A DNA stretch of 64,000 nt from Methylotenera sp. G11 (lineage in GTDB: Bacteria > Pseudomonadota > Gammaproteobacteria > Burkholderiales > Methylophilaceae): positions 1,116,001 to 1,180,000 of the forward strand of contig NZ_JUHH01000001.1 in assembly GCF_000799735.1 (NCBI RefSeq). The letters are read 5' to 3'. The first letter of the stretch is position 1, and each line of letters begins with the position of its first letter. The notes beneath the pieces are model-generated. The model was not told the DNA's origin and searched no databases. It worked only from the letters and a program-made list of their open reading frames with translations. The translations under genes were made by a program, and so were the position numbers. This document shows, piece by piece, positions 37,515-47,236 of the stretch.

Positions 37515-38510
37515 ATGCGGTCTACCCTATTAAAAGCATTAACAATTGCAGGCGTATTAAGCACTACATTGTCAGTAGCCAATACAGCATTTGCAGCAGA
37601 GAAAATCATCAAAATTGACGGTTCAAGTACTGTCTACCCAATTACTGAAGCTGTAGCCGAAGAGTTCCAGAAAGCGCAAAAAGTTAAAGTGACCGTTGGC
37701 GAATCAGGTACCGGCGGCGGCTTCAAAAAATTCTGCCGCGGCGAAACTGATATCTCAAATGCATCACGCCCAATCGCCCAGAAAGAAATAGACGCATGTA
37801 AAGAAGCCGGCATCCAGTTTATTGAACTGCCTATCGCTTTTGACGCGCTGACCGTAGTTGTAAACGCAAAAAATGACTGGGTTAAAAGCCTGACTGTAGA
37901 TGAATTGAAAAAAATCTGGCAACCGGGTTCAAACGTAAAGAGCTGGAAACAGGTCAACAGCGCATATCCTGACAAGCCAATGGGTTTATATGGCCCAGGT
38001 ACGGCATCAGGTACTTTTGACTACTTTACTGAAGCCATCAATGGCAAATCAAAAGCCAGCCGTACAGACTACACGCCATCAGAAGATGACAACGTATTGG
38101 TACAAGGCGTTAGCGGCAACACCGGCGGCATGGCGTACTTCGGTTTAGCTTATTACGAAGAAAACAAAGATAAATTAAAAGCCGTTCCAGTTGCAGCCAA
38201 AGCAGGCGGCCCAGGTGTATTGCCTTCTGCAGCTACGGTAATGGATGGCACATACCAGCCGTTATCACGTCCGATCTTTATTTATGTGAACGCGACAGCC
38301 GCCGCTTTCAAACCGGAAGTAAAAGCATTCGTAAACTATTATCTTGAGCATGCTCCAGCGCTGGTCAAAGAAGTGAAATACGTACCGCTGACATCTGAAG
38401 ATTACGTTGCGGTAAAAGATCACTTCAAGGCCATGAAACCAGGCACTGGTTTTGGCGGCAAGAACGAAGTGGGCATTAAAGTGAAAGACCTGATCAACAG
38501 AATCAAATAA
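37515..38510 (+). CDS. pstS: Phosphate ABC transporter, periplasmic binding protein PstS
   Basis: A 331-residue binding protein with a signal peptide of about 28 residues ending in AFAAE. The phosphate-binding region has IDGSSTVYPITEAVAEEF and GESGTGGGFKKFCRGE. It resembles the longer PstS class rather than E. coli PstS. It heads the pst operon and has a good AAGGAG ribosome binding site. A hairpin after the stop could keep PstS levels above those of the membrane components. Confidence 0.93.
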   Translation: MRSTLLKALTIAGVLSTTLSVANTAFAAEKIIKIDGSSTVYPITEAVAEEFQKAQKVKVTVGESGTGGGFKKFCRGETDISNASRPIAQKEIDACKEAGIQFIELPIAFDALTVVVNAKNDWVKSLTVDELKKIWQPGSNVKSWKQVNSAYPDKPMGLYGPGTASGTFDYFTEAINGKSKASRTDYTPSEDDNVLVQGVSGNTGGMAYFGLAYYEENKDKLKAVPVAAKAGGPGVLPSAATVMDGTYQPLSRPIFIYVNATAAAFKPEVKAFVNYYLEHAPALVKEVKYVPLTSEDYVAVKDHFKAMKPGTGFGGKNEVGIKVKDLINRIK

Positions 38511-38525
38511 GTCAAAACAGAGCCA

Positions 38526-38547
38526 AGGAGCAGCCGTTGCTGCTCCT
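38526..38547 (+). terminator. Intra-operon hairpin after pstS
   Basis: AGGAGCAGC-CGTT-GCTGCTCCT is a perfect 9-bp stem followed by GTTTCTTATT. It may act as a partial terminator or mRNA stabiliser that raises pstS expression relative to pstCAB. Confidence 0.6.
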
Positions 38548-38603
38548 GTTTCTTATTCAACGGCAATAAAATCCAGAAGCCGTTACAATAAAAAGTCTAA
38601 ATT

Positions 38604-39569
38604 ATGATAAGTGCAGCAAACAAAGTACCTAAAAATTACAGCGCGGCAGTGACCGAGTCGACTACGGTAAGCCCACGCCTGGCGAAGAATGTGCAGCGGC
38701 ATTTCAAGGAACGCATTATTGAGTTTGTCCTGATGCTGGCCGCGCTATCTGCCGTTTTCACTACATTTGCGATTGTGGCGATTCTCTTATACGAATCATT
38801 AGGTTTTTTTAAGACAGTTTCGATTGTTGAGTTCTTTACTGCCAAAGAGTGGACCCCGCTGTTTGAAGATGCTCACTATGGCATCATGCCATTGGTAGCC
38901 GGCACACTGACCACATCTGCTGTAGCACTTGCTGTTGCAATACCAATCGGTACGGTTGCAGCGATTTACCTTTCAGAATTTGCTTCCCACCGTGCGCGTG
39001 AAATCGTGAAACCGATTCTGGAATTACTGGTTGGCGTGCCCACCATTGTATTCGGCTATTTCGCACTCTTGTTTGTGACACCGATTTTACAAAAACTCTA
39101 CCCTGAACTACCGGGCTTCAACATGCTAAGCGCCGGTATTGTGATGGGGATCATGATCATCCCTTACATTGCATCAGTCGCAGAAGATGCGATGCGTGCA
39201 GTACCCATGAGCATGCGCGAAGGCTCTTATGCTATGGGTGCAACACGTTTCCAGACCGCCATTCGCGTAGTGACGCCGGCAGCGGTTTCAGGCATTGTTG
39301 CCGCATATATCCTGGGTATTTCACGTGCCGTGGGTGAAACCATGGTAGTGGCGGTAGCCGCCGGACAGCAGCCTAACCTGACTTTCGACCCGACAGAGGG
39401 TGCCGCAACCATTACCGCCTATATCGTACAGGTTGCAATGGGTGACTTGCCGCATGCAAGCATCGGCTACCAGAGTATTTTTGCAGCTGGACTGGTCTTA
39501 TTTGCGATGACACTGGGCTTCAACATCCTCGGCCATATAGTGCGTAAAAAATACCGTGAGCAGTATTAA
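38604..39569 (+). CDS. pstC: Phosphate ABC transporter permease PstC
   Basis: A 321-residue inner-membrane permease with six membrane helices and the ABC coupling motif EDAMRAVPMSMREGSYAMGATRFQT. The N-terminal 35 residues are polar and extra to the helices. It pairs with PstA to form the channel. It lies 93 nt after pstS and 27 nt before pstA. Confidence 0.94.
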   Translation: MISAANKVPKNYSAAVTESTTVSPRLAKNVQRHFKERIIEFVLMLAALSAVFTTFAIVAILLYESLGFFKTVSIVEFFTAKEWTPLFEDAHYGIMPLVAGTLTTSAVALAVAIPIGTVAAIYLSEFASHRAREIVKPILELLVGVPTIVFGYFALLFVTPILQKLYPELPGFNMLSAGIVMGIMIIPYIASVAEDAMRAVPMSMREGSYAMGATRFQTAIRVVTPAAVSGIVAAYILGISRAVGETMVVAVAAGQQPNLTFDPTEGAATITAYIVQVAMGDLPHASIGYQSIFAAGLVLFAMTLGFNILGHIVRKKYREQY

Positions 39570-39596
39570 TCCAGCAACACTAAACGGACATCAGAT

Positions 39597-40550
39597 ATGA
39601 ATTCAAATACACCAAAAATAAAAGCCTCCGTGATTGAGAACCTGGGTGCTGTACGCGCGATGATCAAGCGCCATAAACGTAATGACATCCTGTTTGCCAC
39701 CATCGGTCTAGTGGCCATCATGTTCGGATTGCTGGCTCTGCTCACGCTGTTTGTAGACCTGGTGATGGATGGCTACCCGCGTTTCAACCTGCAGTTCTTC
39801 AGTGATTTTCCATCGCGCCGCGCCGGTAGTGCAGGCTTGCTTTCTGCATGGGTAGGTTCACTGCTGGTCATGCTGGTTACTTTCCTGACGGCTGTTCCTG
39901 TCGGCGTTGCAGCAGGCCTCTATCTCGAAGAATACGCCCCCAAGAACTGGTTCTCAGACCTGATTGAAATCAATGTTTCCAACCTGGCCGGCGTACCATC
40001 GATTATTTACGGTTTACTCGCATTAGGCTTGTTTGTTTATGGCCTTAACCTGGGTCAAAGCATCCTGACTGCAGGTTTAACGCTGGGCTTGCTGATTCTG
40101 CCGATCGTCATCGTCTCGACACGCGAGGCAATCCGCTCGATTCCGGTAGCGATACGCGAGGCTGCCTATGCGGTAGGTGCAACGAAATGGCAGGTAGTAA
40201 AAGACCACGTCGTTAAATACTCACAGGGCGGCATACTGACCGGTGTCATCATCGGCATGTCGCGCGCACTGGGTGAAACAGCCCCTATCATTACCATCGG
40301 CGCACTCACATTTATTGCATTCCTGCCGCCTTCACCGGTAACGACTGAAGTGCCTTTCATTAACTTTGAATGGCTTAGTTCCAGCTTTACGGTGCTGCCG
40401 ATCCAGATGTTCAACTGGCTGTCACGCCCTGACCATGCCTTCCACATCAATGCCGCAGCAACCGGTGCGATTATTATCATCGTCACATTGCTCATGAACG
40501 GCACAGCGATCTGGCTGCGTTACAAAATACGTAAAAACATTAAATGGTAA
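39597..40550 (+). CDS. pstA: Phosphate ABC transporter permease PstA
   Basis: A 317-residue permease with six membrane helices and the coupling motif STREAIRSIPVAIREAAYAVGATKWQV. The periplasmic loop near residue 250 contains FLPPSPV, seen in many PstA proteins. It partners with PstC and PstB. Confidence 0.94.
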   Translation: MNSNTPKIKASVIENLGAVRAMIKRHKRNDILFATIGLVAIMFGLLALLTLFVDLVMDGYPRFNLQFFSDFPSRRAGSAGLLSAWVGSLLVMLVTFLTAVPVGVAAGLYLEEYAPKNWFSDLIEINVSNLAGVPSIIYGLLALGLFVYGLNLGQSILTAGLTLGLLILPIVIVSTREAIRSIPVAIREAAYAVGATKWQVVKDHVVKYSQGGILTGVIIGMSRALGETAPIITIGALTFIAFLPPSPVTTEVPFINFEWLSSSFTVLPIQMFNWLSRPDHAFHINAAATGAIIIIVTLLMNGTAIWLRYKIRKNIKW

Positions 40551-40613
40551 TCAAGCACTTCGATTCCCGACATTAAAACAGCACATATAAAAATCGTAAA
40601 TTTAGGAAACTAC

Positions 40614-41393
40614 ATGATCAACGCGATAACCCCGATTAAAGCTGAATCAAAAGATCTGAACTTTTATTACAGCAATGGTACGCAAGCTTTAAAAGGCATC
40701 AACATGCCGCTATACGAAAACAAGATTACGGCATTGATTGGTCCATCCGGCTGCGGAAAATCTACATTCCTGCGCTGCTTTAACCGTATGCATGATTTAT
40801 ATCCCGGCAACAAATACGACGGCCAGATCATCATGCACCCGGACAATACCAACATCCTGGAAAAAGGGGTGGACCCGATTGAGGTGCGCATGCGCATCAG
40901 TATGGTATTCCAGAAACCAAACCCGTTTCCGAAATCAATCTATGAGAACGTGGCCTATGGCTTGCGCGTGCGCGGTGAAAGCAACAAACGCCTGCTTGAT
41001 GACAAAGTAGAAGAAGCCCTCAAAGGCGCCGCACTCTGGAATGAAGTAAAGGACCGCCTGCAGGATCTGGCATTCAACCTATCCGGCGGTCAGCAGCAGC
41101 GTTTATGTATCGCCCGCGCACTGGCAACCGACCCTGAAATCATGCTCTTTGATGAGCCAACCTCGGCATTGGATCCGATTGCCACTGCCAACATCGAAGA
41201 ACTGATGAGTGAACTGCGCACCAAACTCACGATCCTGGTCGTCACTCACAACATGCAGCAGGCAGCCCGGATTTCAGATTACACAGCTTATATGTATCTT
41301 GGCGACCTGATTGAGTACGGCGATACCGATATGATTTTCACACGTCCAACCCGCAAAGAAACCGAAGATTACATTACCGGTAAATTTGGCTAA
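40614..41393 (+). CDS. pstB: Phosphate ABC transporter ATPase PstB
   Basis: A 259-residue ATPase with Walker [14 protein letters not shown], the Q-loop [20 protein letters not shown] characteristic of PstB, signature [15 protein letters not shown] and Walker [14 protein letters not shown]. It is the last gene of the operon; phoU, often next to pstB, is not here. Confidence 0.95.
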   Translation: MINAITPIKAESKDLNFYYSNGTQALKGINMPLYENKITALIGPSGCGKSTFLRCFNRMHDLYPGNKYDGQIIMHPDNTNILEKGVDPIEVRMRISMVFQKPNPFPKSIYENVAYGLRVRGESNKRLLDDKVEEALKGAALWNEVKDRLQDLAFNLSGGQQQRLCIARALATDPEIMLFDEPTSALDPIATANIEELMSELRTKLTILVVTHNMQQAARISDYTAYMYLGDLIEYGDTDMIFTRPTRKETEDYITGKFG

Positions 41394-41423
41394 CTCCCCT
41401 GACAGCCTGTTTACAAAGCCAGC

Positions 41424-41450
41424 AAAAAGCCAACCCAGCGTTGGCTTTTT
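41424..41450 (+). terminator. Intrinsic terminator of the pst operon
   Basis: AAAAAGCCAAC-CCAGC-GTTGGCTTTTT forms an 11-bp stem ending in a T-run 30 nt after the pstB stop. Confidence 0.93.
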
Positions 41451-41703
41451 TATTGGTAAACACCCCTCTATGCCATGATACGCTCAAGCCAAAACCCGGC
41501 TTGATTACGAAAAGTTTCAATCTATCCGCATGCATAAAAAACCGTTAAAAATACGGAAAAAACCTACTTTTTTGACTTCACCTATCATTACTGATAGTAA
41601 GGTTCCCGATACTTGCTAGAGGAGCCGTTTATAGGATAGAAGCGCTTGTTATGTACAATATCACCAGTCCCAGCAATCCAGATTCAGAAAGGAAATGGCC
41701 AAA
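41451..41703 (+). promoter_or_regulatory. Spacer and putative promoter of the DUF6502 gene
   Basis: With the terminator just before it, this makes a gap of about 310 bp after pstB. It contains TTGACT at 41572-41577 and a TAGTAA at 41595-41600 (17-bp spacing), a possible weak sigma-70 promoter. A short palindrome, CTATCA-TTAC-TGATAG, lies between these elements (41582-41597). Nothing else is recognisable. Confidence 0.4.
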
Positions 41704-42258
41704 ATGTATATTGACACTAGATCCTCTTCAGCGATGACTGAAATCGAGCATTACCTCAAACCCATGGCACGGCAATGCATTAATTCCAGATTGGATTACC
41801 GCCAGATCTCCGAAATATTCAAAACGGTACTGGTTTCAATCGCAGAAAGTGAGTTCACCATTGCGGGGAAATCTCAAACCGATAGCCGCATCTCGCTGCT
41901 TACCGGGGTACACCGTAAAGATGTGCGGCGCCTGCTTAGCCAGGTTCAAAACAAAACACTTGCCCGCCAGCATGGCTTGATTACCCAAATCATTACAGTC
42001 TGGCTCGAAACGCCGGAACTCATCGGCAAGGACGGCACCCCAAAACCGATACCACGCCACCCGCAAAAAGGTTATGCAACGTCATTTACCGAGCTTGCCG
42101 AAACATTAACCCGTGACATTCATGTACGTGCCTTATGGGATGAATGCATCAATAGCGGCGTAGTAAGCTTGACGGATGATGGCATGGTGCATTTACTGGC
42201 AACGAATGACTATATGGCAAACCAGAATCTGCTGGTCAAGCGGAAAGAAGCGGCATAA
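41704..42258 (+). CDS. DUF6502-family protein
   Basis: A 184-residue cytoplasmic protein like the DUF6502 family. It has the segment YRQISEIFKTVLVSIAESEFTIAGK followed by SRISLLTGVHRKDVRRLLSQVQ, which looks like a winged-helix DNA-binding unit. The function is unknown; a transcriptional or nucleic-acid role is possible. An in-frame ATG occurs at 41695, but it is only 2 nt from the AAAGGA site, so the ATG at 41704 with normal spacing is preferred. It is convergent with the fadL gene. Confidence 0.65.
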   Translation: MYIDTRSSSAMTEIEHYLKPMARQCINSRLDYRQISEIFKTVLVSIAESEFTIAGKSQTDSRISLLTGVHRKDVRRLLSQVQNKTLARQHGLITQIITVWLETPELIGKDGTPKPIPRHPQKGYATSFTELAETLTRDIHVRALWDECINSGVVSLTDDGMVHLLATNDYMANQNLLVKRKEAA

Positions 42259-42300
42259 TGCTGAAACCTGCCAGCATCAAACCTGTTGAGGCTGTATTTT

Positions 42301-42336
42301 CAGTATACGCATGCCTTAAAATACATGCGTATACTG
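42301..42336. terminator. Perfect inverted repeat between the DUF6502 gene and fadL
   Basis: CAGTATACGCATG and CATGCGTATACTG form a perfect 13-bp stem with a 10-nt loop. One arm lies inside the last codons of the FadL gene. It is placed as a shared terminator for the convergent genes, though T-tracts are poor on both sides. Confidence 0.5.
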
Positions 42337-43680
42337 CAGGCTTAATACATCCACATCACTGTCATAACCACCGGCGAGACTTTGAGTGATGGCAGGCTGC
42401 GCCGGGACTACCGGGTGATTGAGGTTAAGTGACGCATCCTTAAGAAAAACATGTAAATAGCCAATATCCAGGCTATCCGAGGCACTGGCTTTAAAGTTTG
42501 CGCCTAATCCCAACACCCACCGGTTTTGATCAGGAACACGCGGCGTGCGAAACATTTCCGGCACCGGCGATTCATCATAAGCCACACCGAAACGCAATTT
42601 CCAGGCATCACTGTATAGATAAGTGGCACCTAAAGCATAGCGCCTGACATTGCGCCAGTGCTCGGCAGTCAGCCCCAGGAGCGCGCCGTCATTGCGTTCA
42701 ACCCGTAACTCGTTAAATTGGCTCCAGCGTGTCCATAGCACATCGCCCATGATGCTCCAGCGATCGTTAAGCTGGTGCAGGACACTGATTAAAGCCGTTT
42801 CGGGCAAAGTGATATCAGCTTTAATCGCCCCATTAGCCAAGTCAGGCAAACCTGCCAATTCAGTCGGTACATTAGAAAACTCAGCATCGCCCTTCAAATG
42901 GTGGGCGACTTTGGACCGATAGGCAAGCCCAAGACGCGTCCCCGGCACAGGCTCAAGCAGCATACCAAGGTTATAGCCCCAGCTCCAGTCTTTACCCTTT
43001 AGCGCAAGATACCCATCACGCGCCTGAGGCGCAGCACAGCTGCCAACGCCTGCCATGGCACAGATAGAGCCAAAATCTACAGCATTGCTCAATTCTGCAC
43101 CAATATACTGCGCATTCAATCCGAAGCCTAAAGAAAGCCTGTCGCTCACTTGCAAAGACACGGCGGGATTGATATTGATGGTTTTCAAACCGGACTTGAT
43201 TGCCTCATAGCGCCCGACCCAGCGGCTATCGTATTCCGTTTTAAGGCCAAACGGAGAATGGACACCGAGCCCTGCTTTTACATGATCATTGACGTCGGCA
43301 GCCAGGTATAGATTCGGCACAAAAGCCAGGTCACCAGCATCTCCGCCCGAGCCACCGGACAAAAGAGGATCACCAACGCCTGCGCCGATGAGTGTTCTCG
43401 AGTCATGATCATGAAAATCAATAGAAGACCTGATTGCATATCCTGCCACCACAAGCTGGGTGCCACGTATCCGTGATAATCCGGCCGGATTAGAAAGAAT
43501 CGTGCTGGCATCTTCCGCAGCCGTACCTGCACCCGCAAATGCATTGCCTATACTGCTGCCACTTTTTTCCGTCAGCGCAAAGCCGGCAGCATGTATGTCA
43601 GTGGAGATTGCAAACAAGACTCCCAGCAGTATCCGGGGAATATAGCCATACGGCTTCGCGGAATAACTTTGGTTATTCAT
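42316..43680 (-). CDS. FadL/OmpP1/TodX-family outer-membrane channel for hydrophobic compounds
   Basis: A 454-residue beta-barrel with a signal peptide (about 1-32, ending in DIHAAG). The FadL N-terminus FALTEKSGSSIGNAFAGAGTAAEDASTILSNPAGL follows directly, and the C-terminus is the outer-membrane signature LQYTHVF. Members take long-chain fatty acids or other hydrophobic molecules through the outer membrane by a hatch-domain mechanism. It starts only 4 nt after the phcQ-like stop, so it is the last gene of the Phc-like operon. It could move the fatty-acid-derived signal made by PhcB (inference). Confidence 0.88.
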   Translation of the reverse strand: MNNQSYSAKPYGYIPRILLGVLFAISTDIHAAGFALTEKSGSSIGNAFAGAGTAAEDASTILSNPAGLSRIRGTQLVVAGYAIRSSIDFHDHDSRTLIGAGVGDPLLSGGSGGDAGDLAFVPNLYLAADVNDHVKAGLGVHSPFGLKTEYDSRWVGRYEAIKSGLKTININPAVSLQVSDRLSLGFGLNAQYIGAELSNAVDFGSICAMAGVGSCAAPQARDGYLALKGKDWSWGYNLGMLLEPVPGTRLGLAYRSKVAHHLKGDAEFSNVPTELAGLPDLANGAIKADITLPETALISVLHQLNDRWSIMGDVLWTRWSQFNELRVERNDGALLGLTAEHWRNVRRYALGATYLYSDAWKLRFGVAYDESPVPEMFRTPRVPDQNRWVLGLGANFKASASDSLDIGYLHVFLKDASLNLNHPVVPAQPAITQSLAGGYDSDVDVLSLQYTHVF

Positions 43681-43684
43681 GATG

Positions 43685-44692
43685 CTAATGGCTAAGCTGC
43701 CCGATCCATCTCACCAGGCTGGCAGGCGCATCTGTTGTCATGATAGGTTCAAGAGAAAACTGCACGCCTGTTTCCAGATTTTTAAGGCGCAATGTATACC
43801 TTGCGTCATGCAGCCAGATCAGAAACGCCAGCCATGATGCATGCTGTGTAGAAATTTCCGCATCGGTGCGTACTTCCAGAAACTCTGAAAAATTCTGCAT
43901 ATCACTAAAAGCGGCAATACCATTATCCGAGAGATGAACCTTATCCTTTAACACCTCTGCCAGCACCATGAGTGCGTCTGTTGCCTGGCTGCTGTGATGA
44001 TTTTTTTTAATTTCCTCCAGGCGCGTTTTCACTGCATGGCCAAACTTCCCGCTGCGAATCGATTCCACACTCACAATGTCCGAATAATCCATTGCATGCC
44101 AATCAGGTTCGGTAGGCAAAGTAATCCCTTTCGCCTGAGCGGTCGACAGGTAAGCCTCTACAGGCAACGCATCCGTTGATGCCGCAAGGCTGGCACAAAT
44201 TGAATATAAGGTGCCTATGCGGTTCGAAACAATGAGTTTCTTCCAAACCATCATTTTTTCACGCAGTAACTGTGCATGTTCCTTGCGCAAATTTGCCAGA
44301 TCCAGCGCCTGTTTCAACTCCATGCGAATCGCGGATATCTCCCATGGTTTCTGAATATAACGATGAATCTGTCCCTGGTTAACGGCCTCGACGGTTTGCT
44401 CCAGCTCTGAATAAGCTGTAGTCAGAATGCGGACGATATGCGGATATTTTGTGCGTGCATAAAGCAACAGCTCATTACCATAACCACCTGGCATGCGCTG
44501 ATCTGAAACCAATACCAGAAGTGTTGATGCATGTTCATCAAGCAAGCGCTTACCTTCTTCTACAGAACTGCCGGTCACCACCGGTGCAAGCGAATTGATC
44601 GCTCTCTGGAAATATTTAACGGCAGTTGCTTCGTCATCAACGAATAATATCTGCGGTGCAGTGATAGCTTGATTACTGATTGCTTGCTCCAT
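43685..44692 (-). CDS. phcQ: Response regulator with N-terminal receiver domain, PhcQ-like
   Basis: A 335-residue protein with a REC domain (about 14-130): ILFVDDEATAVKYFQRAI, phospho-acceptor Asp in VLVSDQRMPGG, conserved Thr/Lys in RILTTAYS and YIQKPW. The remaining 200 residues are helical and I do not recognise a DNA-binding or catalytic motif. Its REC domain resembles that of the PhcR-like neighbour, so the two are paralogues. Position as the fourth signalling gene, after a methyltransferase, a membrane kinase and a REC-kinase, matches Ralstonia phcQ. It is shorter than the Ralstonia protein as I recall it, so the name is tentative. Confidence 0.6.
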   Translation of the reverse strand: MEQAISNQAITAPQILFVDDEATAVKYFQRAINSLAPVVTGSSVEEGKRLLDEHASTLLVLVSDQRMPGGYGNELLLYARTKYPHIVRILTTAYSELEQTVEAVNQGQIHRYIQKPWEISAIRMELKQALDLANLRKEHAQLLREKMMVWKKLIVSNRIGTLYSICASLAASTDALPVEAYLSTAQAKGITLPTEPDWHAMDYSDIVSVESIRSGKFGHAVKTRLEEIKKNHHSSQATDALMVLAEVLKDKVHLSDNGIAAFSDMQNFSEFLEVRTDAEISTQHASWLAFLIWLHDARYTLRLKNLETGVQFSLEPIMTTDAPASLVRWIGQLSH

Positions 44693-44756
44693 TTTATTGC
44701 TCCATTTTTATTGATTTGAGTGCCATTAACATTTGCAGGGCATCAGATATTCAGTT

Positions 44757-45896
44757 TCAGGTCAGCCCGGATGGCTTTAATCTGCCTTTGGCAGCAGGAA
44801 ATTCCAGCGTAATCACCGTTCCGGATTCGGGTGCAGATGAAATGGCGATCTTGCCGCCAAAAGAATGCATGACGCGCCGGCAGAAGACCATACCCCACCC
44901 CTTGCCACCAGAGTCTGCGTGCGTGGTAATCGGGGTTTCCATTAAATTCACCAATATCTCCGGCGATATACACGGGCCATTATTGCCAATACGAATCTGC
45001 GGACTGTCATCCACCAGGATACTGAAGATGACTTGCGGTGATGCATGCCCTTTCAGCGCTCGCAGGGCATTGCTCAAGATGCTGGACAAAACCAGTGCAA
45101 CACAGTTGGGTAAGGCCGTCACCTTGAAATCCTGCTGGATATCAACATGGATTGCCGCGTGCTGCTCCGGCGTTAACGGATAAGAGTCAAGCAGGGACAG
45201 CACCATCTGGTGTGCCGTCATTTCACTATGAGAATTGAGGTGCGGATTGATACTGTGAATGGAATTCACAAACGACAGGAGCAAAGACAGGCAGTATTGC
45301 GCATTATCATTAATCGCCAAAGCCGCCTTGCAGATATCCGGCACCGACTGCTGAGACCGGCTTGCATCCGTCATGCGGCTTTGCATGCCTTGCGAGAAAT
45401 TGACAATCGAGGCTAGCGGCGTATTGAGTTCATGCGCAAGGAAATTAAGGGTTTCATTCATGGCACTCAGCCTTTGCTGCCTTGTCGTACGCTCCCGTGA
45501 TAATGCATAAGCCTGCCGCAATGTATTTTTGACATCATCCACATTCAGTGGCTTTTCCAGTATGCGGAACACCTCGCCCGAGTTGACGGTGTGCAGCAGC
45601 ATTTCCCGGTCTGCATAGGCGGTCACCAGAATACGGATCACATGCGGAAACTCACGCTCTATCTGGCACAACAGATCACCGCCATCACGTCCCGGCATCC
45701 GGTAATCGGTGACCAATATGCCGATGCTCAAAGATTTATCGCGCAGTATTTCAACGGCCTCATCCGCACCGGAAGCGGTCAACACATCAAACTCAGTGCC
45801 TACTGAACGCAGAAAGTATTTTTGTGCCATGTGCTCATCATCTACGTACAAGATAGAGATGGCACTAAAATCGTAAGAAGTCGGCAACGCTTTCAT
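44757..45896 (-). CDS. phcR: REC domain fused to a histidine kinase, PhcR-like
   Basis: A 379-residue protein with REC first (about 10-130; Asp in ILVTDYRMPGRDGG, Lys in RILEKPL). A HisKA-type region follows with the phospho-His in FLAHELNTPLASIVNFS, then a HATPase-like domain. This inverted order is the known layout of PhcR. The ATPase N-box is present (SNALRALKGH) and the G2 region is GGKGWGMVF. However, the G1 box reads GNNGPCIS instead of DNGPGIS, so the Asp that contacts adenine is lost and autokinase activity may be weak or absent. It overlaps phcS by 1 nt (TAATG). Confidence 0.68.
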   Translation of the reverse strand: MKALPTSYDFSAISILYVDDEHMAQKYFLRSVGTEFDVLTASGADEAVEILRDKSLSIGILVTDYRMPGRDGGDLLCQIEREFPHVIRILVTAYADREMLLHTVNSGEVFRILEKPLNVDDVKNTLRQAYALSRERTTRQQRLSAMNETLNFLAHELNTPLASIVNFSQGMQSRMTDASRSQQSVPDICKAALAINDNAQYCLSLLLSFVNSIHSINPHLNSHSEMTAHQMVLSLLDSYPLTPEQHAAIHVDIQQDFKVTALPNCVALVLSSILSNALRALKGHASPQVIFSILVDDSPQIRIGNNGPCISPEILVNLMETPITTHADSGGKGWGMVFCRRVMHSFGGKIAISSAPESGTVITLEFPAAKGRLKPSGLT

Positions 45897-47236
45897 TATG
45901 TTGCTCGCGGCAAATCAAAAATCATTCTTGTCCACTCACCCAAAGCACTCTCTGCGCGCAAGGTGCCTCCATGCCGGGCGATGACGCCATAGCTGATACT
46001 CAGCCCCAGCCCCAGCCCTTGCCCCACGGCTCTTGTCGTAAAGAATGGTTCGAATACGCGGGACAGGTTTTCAGGTGCAATACCGGGTCCATTATCCTGC
46101 ACGGTCACACGCAGCCGGTCGGCATGCCATACGGCAGATACATGAATACCCGGCTGTGCGCGGTTGACCTTGCGCAGCGCAAGCGCGGCATTGCTGAACA
46201 AATTAATCAATACACCAACCACAGCCGCCTCATCGCCGTGCACAAGGCTATCCTGGGGAATGTCTCGCGTAATCGCAATACCCTTGGTCTCATGCCCTAC
46301 CAGCCGCAGGGAGGAATTAACAGCCCGCTCCAGCATGAAATCAGCTTCACTGCGCTCAGCCTCACTTGGGCGATAAGCGAAAATCTTAAGATCGGAAACA
46401 ATATGCTGAATACGCTGCATGCCGTGCTGCGCATCGACCAGGCACTCTTTAAGCGGCTCGTTGGTTTTAACCATGGGGTCTTCCATCGCCACCCCGACCG
46501 CCATCAGGCAGTAATTGACCGGGTTATTGACCTCATGCAGCAGGCCTGCGGCTAGTGTGCCGATAGACGCCATTTTTTCCTGCTGCAGCATCTGGCCTTT
46601 GATTTCAGCCAGGCTTTTGTTGGTTTCTTCTAGCTGGATGTTTTTTTCAGCAACTTCTGACTTAAGACGGAACAGTGTGAAACGAGAGCGCTCATTAAAA
46701 TAGGAGCAGTAAGCTGCGATTGCAACTGACATGATTAAAAATATGGAATTAGTTCCAAATACACTTCCAATGCCACCCGAATGCAACACACAAGCTAAAA
46801 AGTAAAGTGAATATGTTGCCACACCTAAAATTACACTTTTCAAAATACCAAAGGTCATGACTATGCCGGAACCATATATCGCAAGGGTTAATGCAATGTA
46901 GTAGATTGAATTCTCTCCGTCAGCCATATAAATCATCCAGCAAATATGCATCTGGGGAAATAATAACCAAGTGAAAGCCAATTGCTGCCCCCTATTCTTG
47001 CCCCATCTGGTTCTAAGTAAACCAACCACACTGAAAATCAAAACAACACAGATAAACCGACCAACGACAAACAGAGTTAATAACTGTGGGTACAAGATAT
47101 AATCAAGAACAACTCCGAACAAGATAAGGACAATTGCTGTATACGCCCCACCTTCACTACTTTGATATTGGTCATCTGCAAGAGCGGTTTTATACCCAAC
47201 GTATAATTTCTTTTCTTTTGCGGAATCCCAATCCAT
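45896..47236 (-). CDS. phcS: Membrane sensor histidine kinase, PhcS-like
   Basis: A 446-residue kinase with about six N-terminal membrane helices (about 30-190) and a coiled coil (KNIQLEETNKSLAEIKGQMLQ). The HisKA box has phospho-His in TLAAGLLHEVNNPVNYC. A complete HATPase domain has NLFSNAALALRK, QDNGPGIAPENL and GQGLGLGLSISYGVI. In Ralstonia, PhcS senses 3-hydroxy fatty acid methyl esters made by PhcB. GTG at 47239 and ATG at 47236 are both possible starts; the ATG overlaps the phcB stop by 1 nt (TGATG). Confidence 0.72.
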   Translation of the reverse strand: MDWDSAKEKKLYVGYKTALADDQYQSSEGGAYTAIVLILFGVVLDYILYPQLLTLFVVGRFICVVLIFSVVGLLRTRWGKNRGQQLAFTWLLFPQMHICWMIYMADGENSIYYIALTLAIYGSGIVMTFGILKSVILGVATYSLYFLACVLHSGGIGSVFGTNSIFLIMSVAIAAYCSYFNERSRFTLFRLKSEVAEKNIQLEETNKSLAEIKGQMLQQEKMASIGTLAAGLLHEVNNPVNYCLMAVGVAMEDPMVKTNEPLKECLVDAQHGMQRIQHIVSDLKIFAYRPSEAERSEADFMLERAVNSSLRLVGHETKGIAITRDIPQDSLVHGDEAAVVGVLINLFSNAALALRKVNRAQPGIHVSAVWHADRLRVTVQDNGPGIAPENLSRVFEPFFTTRAVGQGLGLGLSISYGVIARHGGTLRAESALGEWTRMIFDLPRAT

